64,000 bases of DNA from Natrinema salsiterrestre (GTDB taxonomy: Archaea > Halobacteriota > Halobacteria > Halobacteriales > Natrialbaceae). How positions within the stretch are numbered: position 1 is the stretch's first letter; each line of letters begins with the position of its first letter. The notes beneath the pieces are model-generated. The model was not told the DNA's origin, searched no databases, and saw only the letters and a program-made list of their open reading frames with translations. The stretch covers positions 62,001 to 126,000 of the forward strand of contig NZ_JAMQOT010000006.1 in assembly GCF_029502005.1 (NCBI RefSeq), in the 5' to 3' direction. Position numbers and translations under genes: made by a program. Below, piece after piece: positions 1-8,817 of this stretch.

Positions 1-326
1 ACGACGAGACGGTGCTCGACGCGGCCCAGCGGGCCGGCATCCGGTTGCCCTACGACTGCCGAAAGGGGACCTGTATCACCTGCGTCGGTCGGTTGCTGGG
101 GCTCGAGGACGACAGTGGCGAGAGCGACGAGTCCGCCGACGCCGAGTCGAATCGATCGCTCGACGCCGCCGACGCGGTCGCCTACCGTCGGGAGCCACGG
201 GCGCTGACCGACGACGAACGAGCGGACGGCTACGTTCTGCTGTGTATCGCGCACCCGCGAACCGACTGCCGCATCGAGGTCGGTCCGCGGGTCCGCGCCG
301 AAGTCGGCGACAGTCCCTGGTCGTAG
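1..326 (+). CDS. 2Fe-2S ferredoxin, plant type (5' end outside window)
   Basis: The reading frame is open from the first base, so the true start lies upstream; a GTG at 12 is internal to the conserved fold. The visible part has the plant-type cluster motif Cys-x4-Cys-x2-Cys (DCRKGTCITC) and the fourth Cys in YVLLCIAHP. Between them is an acidic insert typical of halophilic ferredoxins. It should carry one [2Fe-2S] cluster and act as a soluble one-electron carrier. It is clearly paralogous to the ferredoxin at 1788-2186; both share the DETVL start of the visible part, the YRR box and the ADGYVLLCIA block. The two flank a selenium-binding-protein gene, which suggests a shared redox job. That job is inference. 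Confidence 0.9.
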   Translation, partial: DETVLDAAQRAGIRLPYDCRKGTCITCVGRLLGLEDDSGESDESADAESNRSLDAADAVAYRREPRALTDDERADGYVLLCIAHPRTDCRIEVGPRVRAEVGDSPWS

Positions 327-393
327 CTCCCGTCCGGCCCTCCGTCACGGTCCCCGGATAGACTTATTTACGTGTTCGTGGTCGGGAACTCCC

Positions 394-1791
394 ATGAGTG
401 ATGCGAGCACGGGCGGCGACGTCGAACCGGACCACGACCACGAACACCACCACGAGGGACCCGGCTACGCGACGCCACAGGCCGCCATCGAGGAGGGCGA
501 ACGAGAGAAACTGGCCTACGTGATGAGCCTCTACGTCGGGACGGACGTCGACGCACCCGACTTCGTCGCGGTCGTCGACCTCGATCCCGACTCGGACACC
601 TACTGCGAGATCGTCGACCGGATCGAGATGCCCGAACGCGGCGACGAACTCCACCACTTCGGGTGGAACGCCTGCTCGTCGTCGTGTCACGTGGAGGGCT
701 TGGAGCGGCGACACCTGATCGTCCCCGGCCAGCGCTCGTCGCGGCTCCACGTGATCGACGCGAAAGACCGGCGGAACCCCGAACTCGAGACGGTGATCGA
801 ACCCGAGGAGGTCTTCGAGTACGACCTCTCGGCACCGCACACCGTCCACTGCATCCCGGACGGCGAGATCCTGATCAGCATGCTGGGCGACGCCGACGGC
901 GAGCTGCCGGGCGGGTTCCTCGAGCTGAACGACGACTTCGAGATCGAAGGCCGGTGGGAGCCGCCGGGCGAGATCGAGATGAACTACGACTACTGGTACC
1001 AGCCCCGCCAGAACGTGATGGTGTCAAGCGAGTGGGCCGCCCCCAAAACGTACTATCCGGGGTTCGACCTCGACGACGTCGAGGCGGGCAACTACGGCCG
1101 GAAGCTCCACTTCTGGGACTGGGAGAACGGAACCGTGGAGCAGACGATCGACCTCGGCGAGGAAGGGCAGATCCCGCTCGAGGTGCGATTCCTCCACACC
1201 CCCGAATCGACCCACGGGTTCGTCGGGACCGCGCTCTCGTCGAACATCTTCCACTTCTGGCGCGACGACACGGGCGAGTACCGCGCCGAGAAGGCCATCG
1301 ACTTCGAGAGCCGCGACCACGAGGACTGGGACATGCCCGTCCCGGGTCTGACGACCGACATCCTGATCTCGATGGACGATCGGTACCTGTTCGGCTCGAA
1401 CTGGCTCCACGGCGAGGTCTGGATGTACGACGTCTCGGACCCGTCGAACCCGCGGCGGGCCGACTCGCTGTCGGTCGGCGGGACCTTCGGCGACGTCCAG
1501 GAAGTCCAGGGCCGTGAACTGAACGCCGGCCCGCAGATGATTCAACTCTCGCTCGACGGCGAGCGCCTCTACTGGACGACGTCGCTGTTCTCCTCGTGGG
1601 ACGAGCAGTTCTACCCCGAGGAGGGCGAACGGGGATCGGTGATGCTGAAAGCCGACGTCGACCCCCGGAACGGCACCCTCGAGCTCGACGAGGATTTCCT
1701 CGTCGACTGGGGGGAGTGTCCCGAGGGACCGGCCCGCGCCCACGAGATCCGGTGGCCCGACGGCGACTGCACGAGCGACGTCTGGCAGTGA
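394..1791 (+). CDS. Selenium-binding protein 56 family / methanethiol oxidase-like
   Basis: A 465-residue full-length member of the SBP56 beta-propeller family. Family members include human SELENBP1 and bacterial MtoX, copper-dependent enzymes that oxidise methanethiol. The protein shows HHFGWNACSSSC (His 87-88, Cys 94 and 98), the His-x2-His-Cys block HTVHC near residue 150, and further family His positions (RFLHTPESTHGF, IFHFW). The Cys pair is spaced CSSSC, one residue longer than the CSSC I recall from animal members. The N-terminus has a His-rich acidic tail (HDHEHHH). A TATA-like TTATTTA at 364-370 sits about 27 bases before the ATG, which fits a leaderless transcript. It overlaps the next ferredoxin by 4 bases (GTGA), so the two are co-translated. 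The substrate is unproven here. Confidence 0.93.
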   Translation: MSDASTGGDVEPDHDHEHHHEGPGYATPQAAIEEGEREKLAYVMSLYVGTDVDAPDFVAVVDLDPDSDTYCEIVDRIEMPERGDELHHFGWNACSSSCHVEGLERRHLIVPGQRSSRLHVIDAKDRRNPELETVIEPEEVFEYDLSAPHTVHCIPDGEILISMLGDADGELPGGFLELNDDFEIEGRWEPPGEIEMNYDYWYQPRQNVMVSSEWAAPKTYYPGFDLDDVEAGNYGRKLHFWDWENGTVEQTIDLGEEGQIPLEVRFLHTPESTHGFVGTALSSNIFHFWRDDTGEYRAEKAIDFESRDHEDWDMPVPGLTTDILISMDDRYLFGSNWLHGEVWMYDVSDPSNPRRADSLSVGGTFGDVQEVQGRELNAGPQMIQLSLDGERLYWTTSLFSSWDEQFYPEEGERGSVMLKADVDPRNGTLELDEDFLVDWGECPEGPARAHEIRWPDGDCTSDVWQ

Positions 1792-2186
1792 GCGGCGGAT
1801 CGAACGGCCGTTCGCGGGCCTACGACGCCACCCTCGAGTGGCCCGACGGCCGGACGCGGACGCTCGCAGTTCGCGACGACGAGACGGTCCTCGAGGCCGC
1901 CGAGCGGGCCGGCATCGCGCTGCCCTACGGCTGTCTGACCGGTGCCTGCGGGACCTGTACGGGTCGGCTGCTCGCGGCCGACGAAGGAGGGACGGACGGT
2001 GATGAGGAACCGGAAGCGCTCGAGGTCGACGACGCGTTCTCGTACCGCCGTCGACCGCTGGCCCTGAAGGATCGCCACCGGGCGGACGGCTACGTGTTGC
2101 TGTGCATCGCCTCGCCGCGGGTCGACTGCCGGATCGCGGTCGGCTCGAGCGTGCAGTCGGAACTGGTCGAGAACCCGTGGAAATAG
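1788..2186 (+). CDS. 2Fe-2S ferredoxin, plant type
   Basis: A 132-residue ferredoxin with GCLTGACGTC (Cys-x4-Cys-x2-Cys) and the fourth ligand in YVLLCIASP. The GTG at 1788 is chosen because it makes a 4-base GTGA overlap with the upstream stop and gives a short leader before the beta-strand YDATLEWPDG. In-frame sequence farther upstream overlaps the selenium-binding gene and looks like antisense-type coding noise. An acidic insert (GTDGDEEPEALEVDD) replaces a loop, as in other haloarchaeal ferredoxins. Tight coupling to the upstream gene suggests it takes electrons from that enzyme or otherwise serves it; this is inference from the arrangement. Confidence 0.92.
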   Translation: MSGGSNGRSRAYDATLEWPDGRTRTLAVRDDETVLEAAERAGIALPYGCLTGACGTCTGRLLAADEGGTDGDEEPEALEVDDAFSYRRRPLALKDRHRADGYVLLCIASPRVDCRIAVGSSVQSELVENPWK

Positions 2187-2280
2187 CGCGTCTCGAGCCG
2201 ATTCGAACCGAGAACGGCGCGAGGCGATCGAACCACAGTCAGTAACGTTTACTGGTGCGAACGGCTACCCTCGAGCAAGA

Positions 2281-4362
2281 ATGCCAGTCGCCGACGAAGA
2301 CGCGGACGAGGACAACCCGTATCTCCGGAATCCGCCGACTGATTTCGAGCCTGTCGAAGCCCTCACGGAGGCCGAGGCCGAGCGACAGGTCGACCAGCTG
2401 CGCGCGGCCGTCCGCGAGCACGACCGCCGGTACTACGTCGAGAGCGAGCCCGTCATCGCCGACCGGACCTACGACGCGCTCTTCGCCCGGCTGCGCGACC
2501 TCGAGGAGGAATTCGATCTCTCCCATCCGGATAGCCCCACGCGGAGCGTCGGCGGCGAGCCGATCGAAGAGTTCGAGACGGTCGAACACGTCGCGCCGAT
2601 GCTCTCGATCGATCAGAGCGGCGATGTCGAGGACGTCCGCGAATTCGCCGGCCGCGTGCAGCGAGAAGTCGGCGACGTCCGGTACGTCTGCGAACCCAAG
2701 TTCGACGGCGTCTCCATGGAGTTCGTCTACGACGAGGGCAGCTTAGAGCGCGCGGTCACCCGCGGGGACGGCCGCGAGGGCGACGACGTGACGCGCAACG
2801 CGCGCACGATCGGGTCCGTCCCGCAGCACCTCCACGGCGATCACCCGGACTTCCTCGCGGTGCGGGGCGAGGTCTACATGCCCAAAGACGCCTTTCAGGA
2901 ACACAACCGCGAGCGCATCGAGCGCGGCGAGGATCCCTTCGCCAATCCGCGGAACGCGACAGCCGGGACCATCCGTCAGCTCGACCCCTCGATCGTGGCC
3001 GACCGCCCGCTCGCCGTCTTCTACTTCGACGTCCTCGAGGCCAGCGAACTCGAAGACACCCACCGGGAGGAGCTCGAGCGCTTCCCCGAGTTCGGGCTTC
3101 GGGTGAACGATCGCGTTGAGGTCGTCGACGATATCGACGACGCGATCGACTACCGCGACCGCCTGCTCGAGGCCCGCGACGATCTGGACTACGAGATCGA
3201 CGGCGTCGTGATCAAGGTCGACGACCGCGACGCGCGCGAGGAACTCGGGCAGACGGCGCGCCACGACCGCTGGGCGTTCGCCTACAAGTTCCCCGCCCGC
3301 GCGGAGGTGACCCCGATCGCCGACGTCGCGGTGCAGGTCGGCCGGACGGGGCGATTGACGCCCGTCGCCCTGCTCGAGCCGGTCGACGTCGGCGGCGTCA
3401 CCGTCTCGCGGGCGAGCCTGCACAATCCCGAGGAGATCGCGGCGAAGAACGTCAATATCGGCGACACGGTCCGCGTCCAGCGCGCGGGCGACGTGATCCC
3501 CTACGTCGAGGAGGTCGTCGAGAAGGGCAGCGAAGGCCACTACGAGATGCCCGACACGTGCCCCGTCTGCGACAGTCCCGTCGAGCGCGACGGCCCGATG
3601 GCCTTCTGCACCGGCGGGCTGGGCTGTGACGCCCAGCTCCGGCGGTCGATCGAGTACTACGCGGGCGACGACGGCCTCGATCTCGAGGGGCTGGGCGAGA
3701 AGAGCGTCCGCCAGCTCGTCGACGCCGGTCTGCTCGACTCCGTCGCCGACCTCTACGAACTCGCGTACGAGGACCTCACCGAGCTCGATGGGTGGGGGGA
3801 GACCAGCGCCGAGAACCTGCTCGCGGAGATCGAGGCGAGTCGCGAGCCGCCCCTGCCCGATTTCGTCTCCGCACTGGGGATCCCCCGGGTCGGTCCGACG
3901 ACCGCCCGGGAACTCGCCCGCGAGTTCGGCACCTTCGAGGCGCTCCGCGAGGCCGCCGAAGACGACCCCGACCGACTCGAGGGCGTCGACGACGTCGGCG
4001 ACACCGTGGCCGAGACGATTCACGAGTTCTTCACGAGCGAGGCCAACGCCGAGGTAGTCGACGACGTGCTCGAACACGTCTCACCGCAGGCCGTCGAGAT
4101 CGACACCGGCGACGAACTCGCGGGGCTCACCTTCGTCTTCACCGGCTCGCTCGAAGGAATGACTAGAGGCGAGGCACAGGACCTCGTCGAGACCCGCGGC
4201 GCGAACGCGACGGGTAGCGTCTCGGGCAACACGGACTACCTCGTCGCCGGCGAGAATCCCGGCCGGACGAAACGCGACGATGCGGAAGCCGACGACGTGC
4301 CGATCCTCGACGAGGACGAGTTCCGGGCGCTGCTCGAGGAGCGAGGGATCGACCTCGAGTAA
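2281..4362 (+). CDS. ligA: NAD-dependent DNA ligase LigA
   Basis: A 693-residue bacterial-type DNA ligase that seals nicks using NAD+. Domains in order: Ia/adenylation with the active-site lysine in CEPKFDGVSM (Lys about 140), OB fold (VGRTGRLTPVALLEPV), four-Cys zinc finger (CPVC...CTGGLGC, about 427-450), helix-hairpin-helix repeats, and a C-terminal BRCT domain (FVFTGSLEGMTRGEA, about 610-690). The length matches full bacterial LigA. An alternative upstream start is unlikely: a TATA-like GTTTACT at 2246-2252 is about 30 bases before this ATG. NAD-dependent ligases in haloarchaea are generally regarded as laterally acquired from bacteria and coexist with an ATP-dependent ligase encoded elsewhere. 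Confidence 0.97.
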   Translation: MPVADEDADEDNPYLRNPPTDFEPVEALTEAEAERQVDQLRAAVREHDRRYYVESEPVIADRTYDALFARLRDLEEEFDLSHPDSPTRSVGGEPIEEFETVEHVAPMLSIDQSGDVEDVREFAGRVQREVGDVRYVCEPKFDGVSMEFVYDEGSLERAVTRGDGREGDDVTRNARTIGSVPQHLHGDHPDFLAVRGEVYMPKDAFQEHNRERIERGEDPFANPRNATAGTIRQLDPSIVADRPLAVFYFDVLEASELEDTHREELERFPEFGLRVNDRVEVVDDIDDAIDYRDRLLEARDDLDYEIDGVVIKVDDRDAREELGQTARHDRWAFAYKFPARAEVTPIADVAVQVGRTGRLTPVALLEPVDVGGVTVSRASLHNPEEIAAKNVNIGDTVRVQRAGDVIPYVEEVVEKGSEGHYEMPDTCPVCDSPVERDGPMAFCTGGLGCDAQLRRSIEYYAGDDGLDLEGLGEKSVRQLVDAGLLDSVADLYELAYEDLTELDGWGETSAENLLAEIEASREPPLPDFVSALGIPRVGPTTARELAREFGTFEALREAAEDDPDRLEGVDDVGDTVAETIHEFFTSEANAEVVDDVLEHVSPQAVEIDTGDELAGLTFVFTGSLEGMTRGEAQDLVETRGANATGSVSGNTDYLVAGENPGRTKRDDAEADDVPILDEDEFRALLEERGIDLE

Positions 4363-4417
4363 TCGGTGCCGTTCCAGTCGCCGGAATCGAACGCCGAATC
4401 GGACCGGGCGAAGTCAG

Positions 4418-4567
4418 TTATTTAATTCGAACGAGTCGCTCGTTCCAACATTCCCGACAGGTCGTATTGCTGGTCTCGTACGTACACCCGCAGTTCGAAC
4501 ACTGGTAGATTCGCTGCTCAGGTTTCGGCCGATACAACCGTCTCAGGTACTTCTCGAGGAGTTTCAC
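4418..4567 (-). CDS. Small zinc-ribbon protein (49 aa)
   Basis: Translation of the minus strand from a GTG at 4567 to the TAA at 4418 gives 49 residues: a basic amphipathic start (VKLLEKYLRRLYR) followed by YQCSNCGCTYE and CRECWNE, that is two Cys knuckles (Cys-x2-Cys and Cys-x2-Cys) separated by about nine residues. This is the pattern of the tiny rubrerythrin-like zinc-ribbon proteins that are common in haloarchaea. A TATA-like CTTATAC lies at about 4616-4622 on the same strand, 45-50 bases upstream. No ATG is in frame before a stop, so GTG is the only plausible start. Binding partner unknown; likely a DNA, RNA or protein-binding module. Confidence 0.6.
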   Translation of the reverse strand: MKLLEKYLRRLYRPKPEQRIYQCSNCGCTYETSNTTCRECWNERLVRIK

Positions 4568-4767
4568 GTGGATCAGTAGCGTGCCAGCTACAGCGTCCAG
4601 CAGTCAGTAATCGGGTATAAGCTTCGTGGCTAGTATACGTGATACGACAATAGTTCCGGGACTGTTATCCGGAGCGCTGCTCGAGTGCTATCGAGAGAGC
4701 AATGCAAAGCGGTAGCCGAGCTGACGGTCGATCCGAGGAGACGCTCGGGCCGGCTCAACGGCCAGGC

Positions 4768-4956
4768 TCATTCCCGGCGACTGAGGAACACGAAAACTGC
4801 GACGACTGCAGCGACGACGCCGATAATCGTCGGAACGAGCTGACCAGACCCCCACTCCCAGCCGAGGAACTGCGTTCCGACGATCGCCACGAGTGCAACG
4901 GTCACTCCGATCGCCGTGACGAGCGGGGACGAGTTTCGACCGAGTGAGAGCGCCAT
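4768..4956 (-). CDS. Small two-helix membrane protein
   Basis: A 62-residue protein made almost entirely of two hydrophobic helices: one around PLVTAIGVTVALVAIVG (about 11-28) and one around TIIGVVAAVVAVFVFLS (about 42-59), ending in a positively charged RRE tail. The short tryptophan-containing loop FLGWEWGSG joins them. I do not recognise the family. The opposite strand has an overlapping frame of similar length, but its composition is not protein-like, whereas this frame has clear membrane segments. It stands alone between the zinc-ribbon gene and the Get3-like ATPase. Confidence 0.65.
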   Translation of the reverse strand: MALSLGRNSSPLVTAIGVTVALVAIVGTQFLGWEWGSGQLVPTIIGVVAAVVAVFVFLSRRE

Positions 4957-5018
4957 AGAGTAATAGTGCGTTTTCCCACATTTTCAATCTAGTGGTGCCA
5001 GCCGCTCGAGCGAGTCCA

Positions 5019-6020
5019 TCACCGGGGGAGCCGCTCGGCGATCGCCGCGAGCGACTCGCGACCCTGTCCCTCGCCCTCGAGGTCGGGCAGCGTCACGACC
5101 TCGAGGGTCGGAAACGTCGACCGGACCTCAGCGAGTCGCTCCTCGTGACGGTCCTGCCGAGATTTACAGCGCGGGCAGCCCTCGTGAGGGTCCTCGAGGA
5201 CCCGGTTCACCACCAGCCGTTCGACCGGGACGCCGGCCTCGCGGAGTCGCTCGACGAGCCGCTCGGTCTCCGCGATCGCCATCGATTCCGGAACGAGTAC
5301 CACGCGAAACTCGGTCCGCTCCGGGTCGACGAGTACCTCGCGAGCGCGCTCGAGGCGGGCCTGGAACACCGCGAGACTCTCTTCCTCGTCGTCGCCGTTC
5401 CCGGTCATCATCGACATCGGCCCGAACACCGCCGTCTTGGCCGCGTTCCCGATGCGCCTCGCCTGCCCGCGGAGCGATTGGGCGGTCTCGAGGGCCATCC
5501 CCATCACGTCCGGCATATCGAAGAGCCGCAGGGTGTGGCCCGTCGGCGCGGTGTCGAAGACCACGGTGTCCCACTCGCCCGAGTCGACGTACTCGACCAG
5601 CAGATCCAGCGCCGCGATCTCGTCGCTGCCCGCCGGCGCACCCGTCGCGAAGAGCCGTTCGACCTCCTCGTTCGAGAGGCTGACCCCGGCGCTACGGAGG
5701 TCCGACGCCAGCGCCTGCGCTAATTTCTCGTAGCGCTCCCGCTGGGTTTCCGGATCGATCTCGACGGCCCACAGATTCCCGTCCTGAGCTGGGCCGTCCG
5801 CGAGCGCATCGGCGGACTCCGACGGCTCGATTTCGGTCGGTTCCGGGCCGATATCCGCCTCGAGCGAGTCGGCGAGCGAGTGGGCCGGATCCGTCGAGAC
5901 GACGAGCGTCTCCCGACCCGAAGCGGCCAGCGAGAGTCCCGTCGCGGCCGCACAGGTCGTCTTGCCGACGCCGCCTTTGCCGCCGTAGAAGATGCAGTCG
6001 GTCACGGCCGCGGCTACCAC
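5019..6020 (-). CDS. ArsA/Get3-family ATPase
   Basis: A 333-residue cytosolic ATPase with the deviant Walker A GGKGGVGKTT (13-22), the switch block STDPAHSLADS, the second P-loop-family motif FDTAPTGHTLRLFDMP, and a Cys-x2-Cys (GCPRCKS, about 280) near the C-terminus. The CxxC is a feature of Get3 zinc-bridged dimers that target tail-anchored proteins. The eukaryotic-type Get3 fold and bacterial ArsA arsenite pump ATPases share the rest. There is no ArsB pump, ArsR or arsenate reductase nearby, so a Get3-like targeting role is the better guess. Single-domain length also fits Get3 rather than the tandem ArsA of bacteria. Confidence 0.9.
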   Translation of the reverse strand: MVAAAVTDCIFYGGKGGVGKTTCAAATGLSLAASGRETLVVSTDPAHSLADSLEADIGPEPTEIEPSESADALADGPAQDGNLWAVEIDPETQRERYEKLAQALASDLRSAGVSLSNEEVERLFATGAPAGSDEIAALDLLVEYVDSGEWDTVVFDTAPTGHTLRLFDMPDVMGMALETAQSLRGQARRIGNAAKTAVFGPMSMMTGNGDDEEESLAVFQARLERAREVLVDPERTEFRVVLVPESMAIAETERLVERLREAGVPVERLVVNRVLEDPHEGCPRCKSRQDRHEERLAEVRSTFPTLEVVTLPDLEGEGQGRESLAAIAERLPR

Positions 6021-6098
6021 GGCATGCGGTGTAAACGAATCGCCCGGGCGAGAACGAGTCGAACGTGGCGGTGGAACAGGAACGGACGACGGAGGCGA

Positions 6099-7067
6099 TC
6101 AGATATCGACGCGATCGAACTGGTAGAGCGCGACGACCATCGGGACGGCGATCCAGAACAGCAGGATCAGGAAGGAAAACCAGTCCTGCAGGAATATCGG
6201 GAACTCGCCGCCGAACATCTGTGCGTTGATCGTGGCCTGATTTTCGAGCGCGTCGACGTCGGTAAGCAGAGTCAGACCGTTCGTATAGGCCTGGCCCGGG
6301 TCGAGATTCAGCACGAAATAGACCCAGTCCTGGAGCCGCTCCGCCTCGAATTCTTGGCCCTGGACCGTCGCCGTATACGTGACCGTATCGAAGAAGAGGA
6401 ATTCCCGCTGGGCAAGTAGGCGGAACGCTCCCTCGAGGCCGTTCCAGACGCCGTAGAACATGACGAAGATGCCGGCCATCGCGGCCCCGGCCATCGTCGT
6501 CGAGCGCGTGAGTGACGAGAGGGCGACGGCGATGCTCGTGTAGGCGACGCCGTAAACGATCGACATCACGAGCAGCCCGGCGTAGTCGACGACGTCGAAG
6601 CCGCCGAGCAACGCGGCGACGACGATGGCGGCGAGTCCGAACCCGACGGTCAGCGACAGCGACAGGACGGCCGAACGGCCGAGCAGCTTACCGAGCAGGA
6701 CGTCCTTCCGGGAGTTGGGAAGTGAGAGGAGAATTTTGATGCTCCCGGACTCGCGTTCGCCCGCGATCGACTTCCAGCCGAGTACCAGTGCGATCAGCGG
6801 GACCACGAGCTTCGTGATCTGACTAACAAACAGCACGAGCATTCCGGTCGTCGCCCCCTGCGCCGCGATATCCTCACCGAAGTACGAGAGGACCCCCGTC
6901 ACGATGACCAGAAGCGCGAAGAAGAACGCACTCAGTCCCCAGAACAGCCACGATCGGACCGAATCCTGAAAGTCCTTCTTCGCGATCGCGCGGACGCTTT
7001 CGGGGTTGACCGAACTCGAGGCCGCGCCGCCCGACCCCGCCGTGGCGGAGCCCGTTTCGGCGCTCAT
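6099..7067 (-). CDS. ABC-2 type transporter permease
   Basis: A 322-residue integral membrane subunit with about six hydrophobic segments, beginning with LFWGLSAFFFALLVIVTGVL and LVLFVSQITKLVVPLIALVLGW, then the ABC-2 signature region GERESGSIKILLSLPNSR. A large extracellular loop (FDTVTYTATVQGQEF) lies before the last helix. The gene overlaps the ATPase gene by 4 bases (ATGA), so the two form one operon and one exporter. The substrate cannot be read from sequence; neighbours do not help. Start chosen from the overlap and the short low-complexity tail before SVRAIAKKDFQDSVRSW. Confidence 0.92.
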   Translation of the reverse strand: MSAETGSATAGSGGAASSSVNPESVRAIAKKDFQDSVRSWLFWGLSAFFFALLVIVTGVLSYFGEDIAAQGATTGMLVLFVSQITKLVVPLIALVLGWKSIAGERESGSIKILLSLPNSRKDVLLGKLLGRSAVLSLSLTVGFGLAAIVVAALLGGFDVVDYAGLLVMSIVYGVAYTSIAVALSSLTRSTTMAGAAMAGIFVMFYGVWNGLEGAFRLLAQREFLFFDTVTYTATVQGQEFEAERLQDWVYFVLNLDPGQAYTNGLTLLTDVDALENQATINAQMFGGEFPIFLQDWFSFLILLFWIAVPMVVALYQFDRVDI

Positions 7068-7990
7068 CGCGCGTGCACCTCCGTCTCCGTCGTGTACGAG
7101 CGGAAGACGTCGTCGAGCGACGCCTCGCTCGTCGAGAAGTCCTGCACCTCGATGCCGCGGTCCTCGAGCGTCGAGAGGACGGCGGTCTTCGAGCCGTCGA
7201 CGTCGACGATGAGCGTCGGCGGCGTTCCGTCTTCGACGGTCGCGCTGCCGACGTCGGGGAGCGAGCGGACCGCCTGCAGGGCGTCGTCGTCGATCCGATC
7301 GACGGTGACCCGCAGCGTCGTCCCGCCCTCGACGGAGTCGCGAAGGCCCTCGACGGAGTCGACGGCGACCATCTCGCCGTCGCGCAGGATGCCGACGCGG
7401 TCACAGACCGCCTCGACCTGCTCCATGATGTGACTCGAGAAGAAGACGGTCGCGCCCCGTTCGTTCTCCTCGCGGACGATGTCGCGCATCTCGCGGGCAC
7501 CGTTGGGGTCGAGCCCGGTCGAGGGCTCGTCCAGGATGAGGAGGTCGGGTTCGCCGACCAGCGCCATCGCGAGCATGAGCCGCTGGGACATCCCCTTCGA
7601 GTAGCCGCCGGCTTTCTTGTCGATCGCGTCGACCAGGCCGACGCGCTCGAGCAGGGCTTCGGGCTCGTCGGTCGCGTTTTTCGACTCGATCGCGAACTCG
7701 AGGTGCTGGCGGGCGGTCAGGCGATCGTACGTTTCGACGCCTTCGGGCAGGACGCCGGTCCGCCGCCGGATGTCCCGGCTGTGTTGCTGGGCGTCCATTC
7801 CGAGGACGGTGACCTCGCCCGCGGTCGGGCGGGCGAAGTCGAGTACGATATTGATCGTCGTCGACTTGCCGGCACCGTTGGGACCGAGGAAGCCGAACAC
7901 CTCGCCCTCCTCGACCTGGAAGGAGAGATCGTCGAGTGCGAGGGTCTGACCGAAGGATTTGGTCAGATTGTCGACTGTGATAGCTGGCAT
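7064..7990 (-). CDS. ABC transporter ATP-binding protein
   Basis: A 308-residue CcmA/NodI-type ATPase. Walker A is GPNGAGKST (about 35-43), the signature is YSKGMSQRL, Walker B is DLLILDEPSTGLDP, and the switch His is in FFSSHIM. A C-terminal extension of about 90 residues (VDGSKTAVLSTLEDRG) is the DUF4162-like tail common in such ATPases. It is the promoter-proximal gene of the pair with the permease at 6099-7067. A run AAAAAAGG about 25-35 bases upstream of the start on the opposite strand may contain the promoter. Likely drives export; substrate unknown. Confidence 0.95.
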   Translation of the reverse strand: MPAITVDNLTKSFGQTLALDDLSFQVEEGEVFGFLGPNGAGKSTTINIVLDFARPTAGEVTVLGMDAQQHSRDIRRRTGVLPEGVETYDRLTARQHLEFAIESKNATDEPEALLERVGLVDAIDKKAGGYSKGMSQRLMLAMALVGEPDLLILDEPSTGLDPNGAREMRDIVREENERGATVFFSSHIMEQVEAVCDRVGILRDGEMVAVDSVEGLRDSVEGGTTLRVTVDRIDDDALQAVRSLPDVGSATVEDGTPPTLIVDVDGSKTAVLSTLEDRGIEVQDFSTSEASLDDVFRSYTTETEVHAR

Positions 7991-8120
7991 GCCTGTGTGC
8001 TCGTAGCGTTCCCAAAAAAGGTTTGTGACATCCGTGCTAAAGCTGAAAACATCGATCTCAGCGTTTTGGAGGTGTCGTTCGCCGTTATTTCCCGATTGGG
8101 AAGGCTGAAGAAATGCGCGC

Positions 8121-8390
8121 CTAGATCGGATCGTCGGGATCGTACCGCTCGGCGGTGCGGTCGACCTCGTCGGCGTACCGTTCGCGCGTCTCCTCGTCGG
8201 GAACCGGCTCGAGTTCGGCTTCGGGAATATCGGTCGCTGCGGTCACTTCGGGACCCGTTCGCAGGGCCGTCGACGATCGCTGCCGTTGCTGGTAGCGCGA
8301 ACCGTCCGGCGTCGCGTAGACGAGCGTGACGAAGTCGCGATCGCCGACTTCCCGTTCGACGAGCCAGCACTGTACCGTCGAGTCACTCAT
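8121..8390 (-). CDS. Small acidic hypothetical protein
   Basis: From the ATG at 8390 this is 89 residues: MSDSTVQCWLVEREVGDRDF then a YATPDGSRYQQRQ block and an acidic tail ending ERYDPDDPI. The frame is open farther upstream, but that part has the Arg/Ser-rich composition of non-coding frames. The start at 8390 begins with the common haloarchaeal MSD. It looks like a small soluble protein of one alpha/beta layer; the compact pattern CWLVERE...DFVTLVYATPDG is protein-like and conserved in style with haloarchaeal hypothetical proteins. I cannot assign a function. Confidence 0.7.
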   Translation of the reverse strand: MSDSTVQCWLVEREVGDRDFVTLVYATPDGSRYQQRQRSSTALRTGPEVTAATDIPEAELEPVPDEETRERYADEVDRTAERYDPDDPI

Positions 8391-8517
8391 ACTCGGGCGT
8401 TCGAATCCGATCACCGAGAATGTACCGAGTCGACTCTGTCGAGAGGGGCGGTCGATTCGATACGGCGGCCGAACGGTGTCGTGGGTCGTCTGCATCCCCC
8501 TTGGTCGAGAATGGTAT

Positions 8518-8817
8518 TTAGCGTCGCCAGAATAGGAGGACGACGCCGACAACGAGACACGTGATCGTTACCGCGTCGATCGCACTGTCCATCGTTCCGG
8601 ATACCGTCACGAATCGACCCGGAACCAGTTCCGAGAGAACGTAGGCGATGACGACGAGGAAGGCGCCAATGCGTCGGCGATGCGTATCGTTTTTGCCGAG
8701 CTCGTCTCTCAGTACGGTCTGGATCACCCCCAGAACCGCCAAGAGACCAGCCACCAAAACGGCGTAGTCGAAGAATAGGTCGAGCATATTTTCGGTTTCG
8801 TCGCGGATGACCCGCAT
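8518..8817 (-). CDS. Small membrane protein (99 aa)
   Basis: Three hydrophobic segments are visible: [19 protein letters not shown] (about 15-33), [18 protein letters not shown] (about 50-67) and [16 protein letters not shown] (about 82-97), ending in Arg-Arg. A TATA-like TTTAAG at about 8860 on the same strand is around 43 bases before the ATG, so an internal Met at codon 11 (8787) is a possible alternative start. No family recognised. It ends inside the region upstream of the 8390 gene and does not overlap its chosen coding region. Confidence 0.7.
   Translation of the reverse strand: MRVIRDETENMLDLFFDYAVLVAGLLAVLGVIQTVLRDELGKNDTHRRRIGAFLVVIAYVLSELVPGRFVTVSGTMDSAIDAVTITCLVVGVVLLFWRR

Noticed and set aside
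5019-6020. Calling the ATPase an arsenite-pump ArsA.
   Set aside because: Single ATPase unit, CxxC near the C-terminus and no ars genes nearby favour a Get3-like role.
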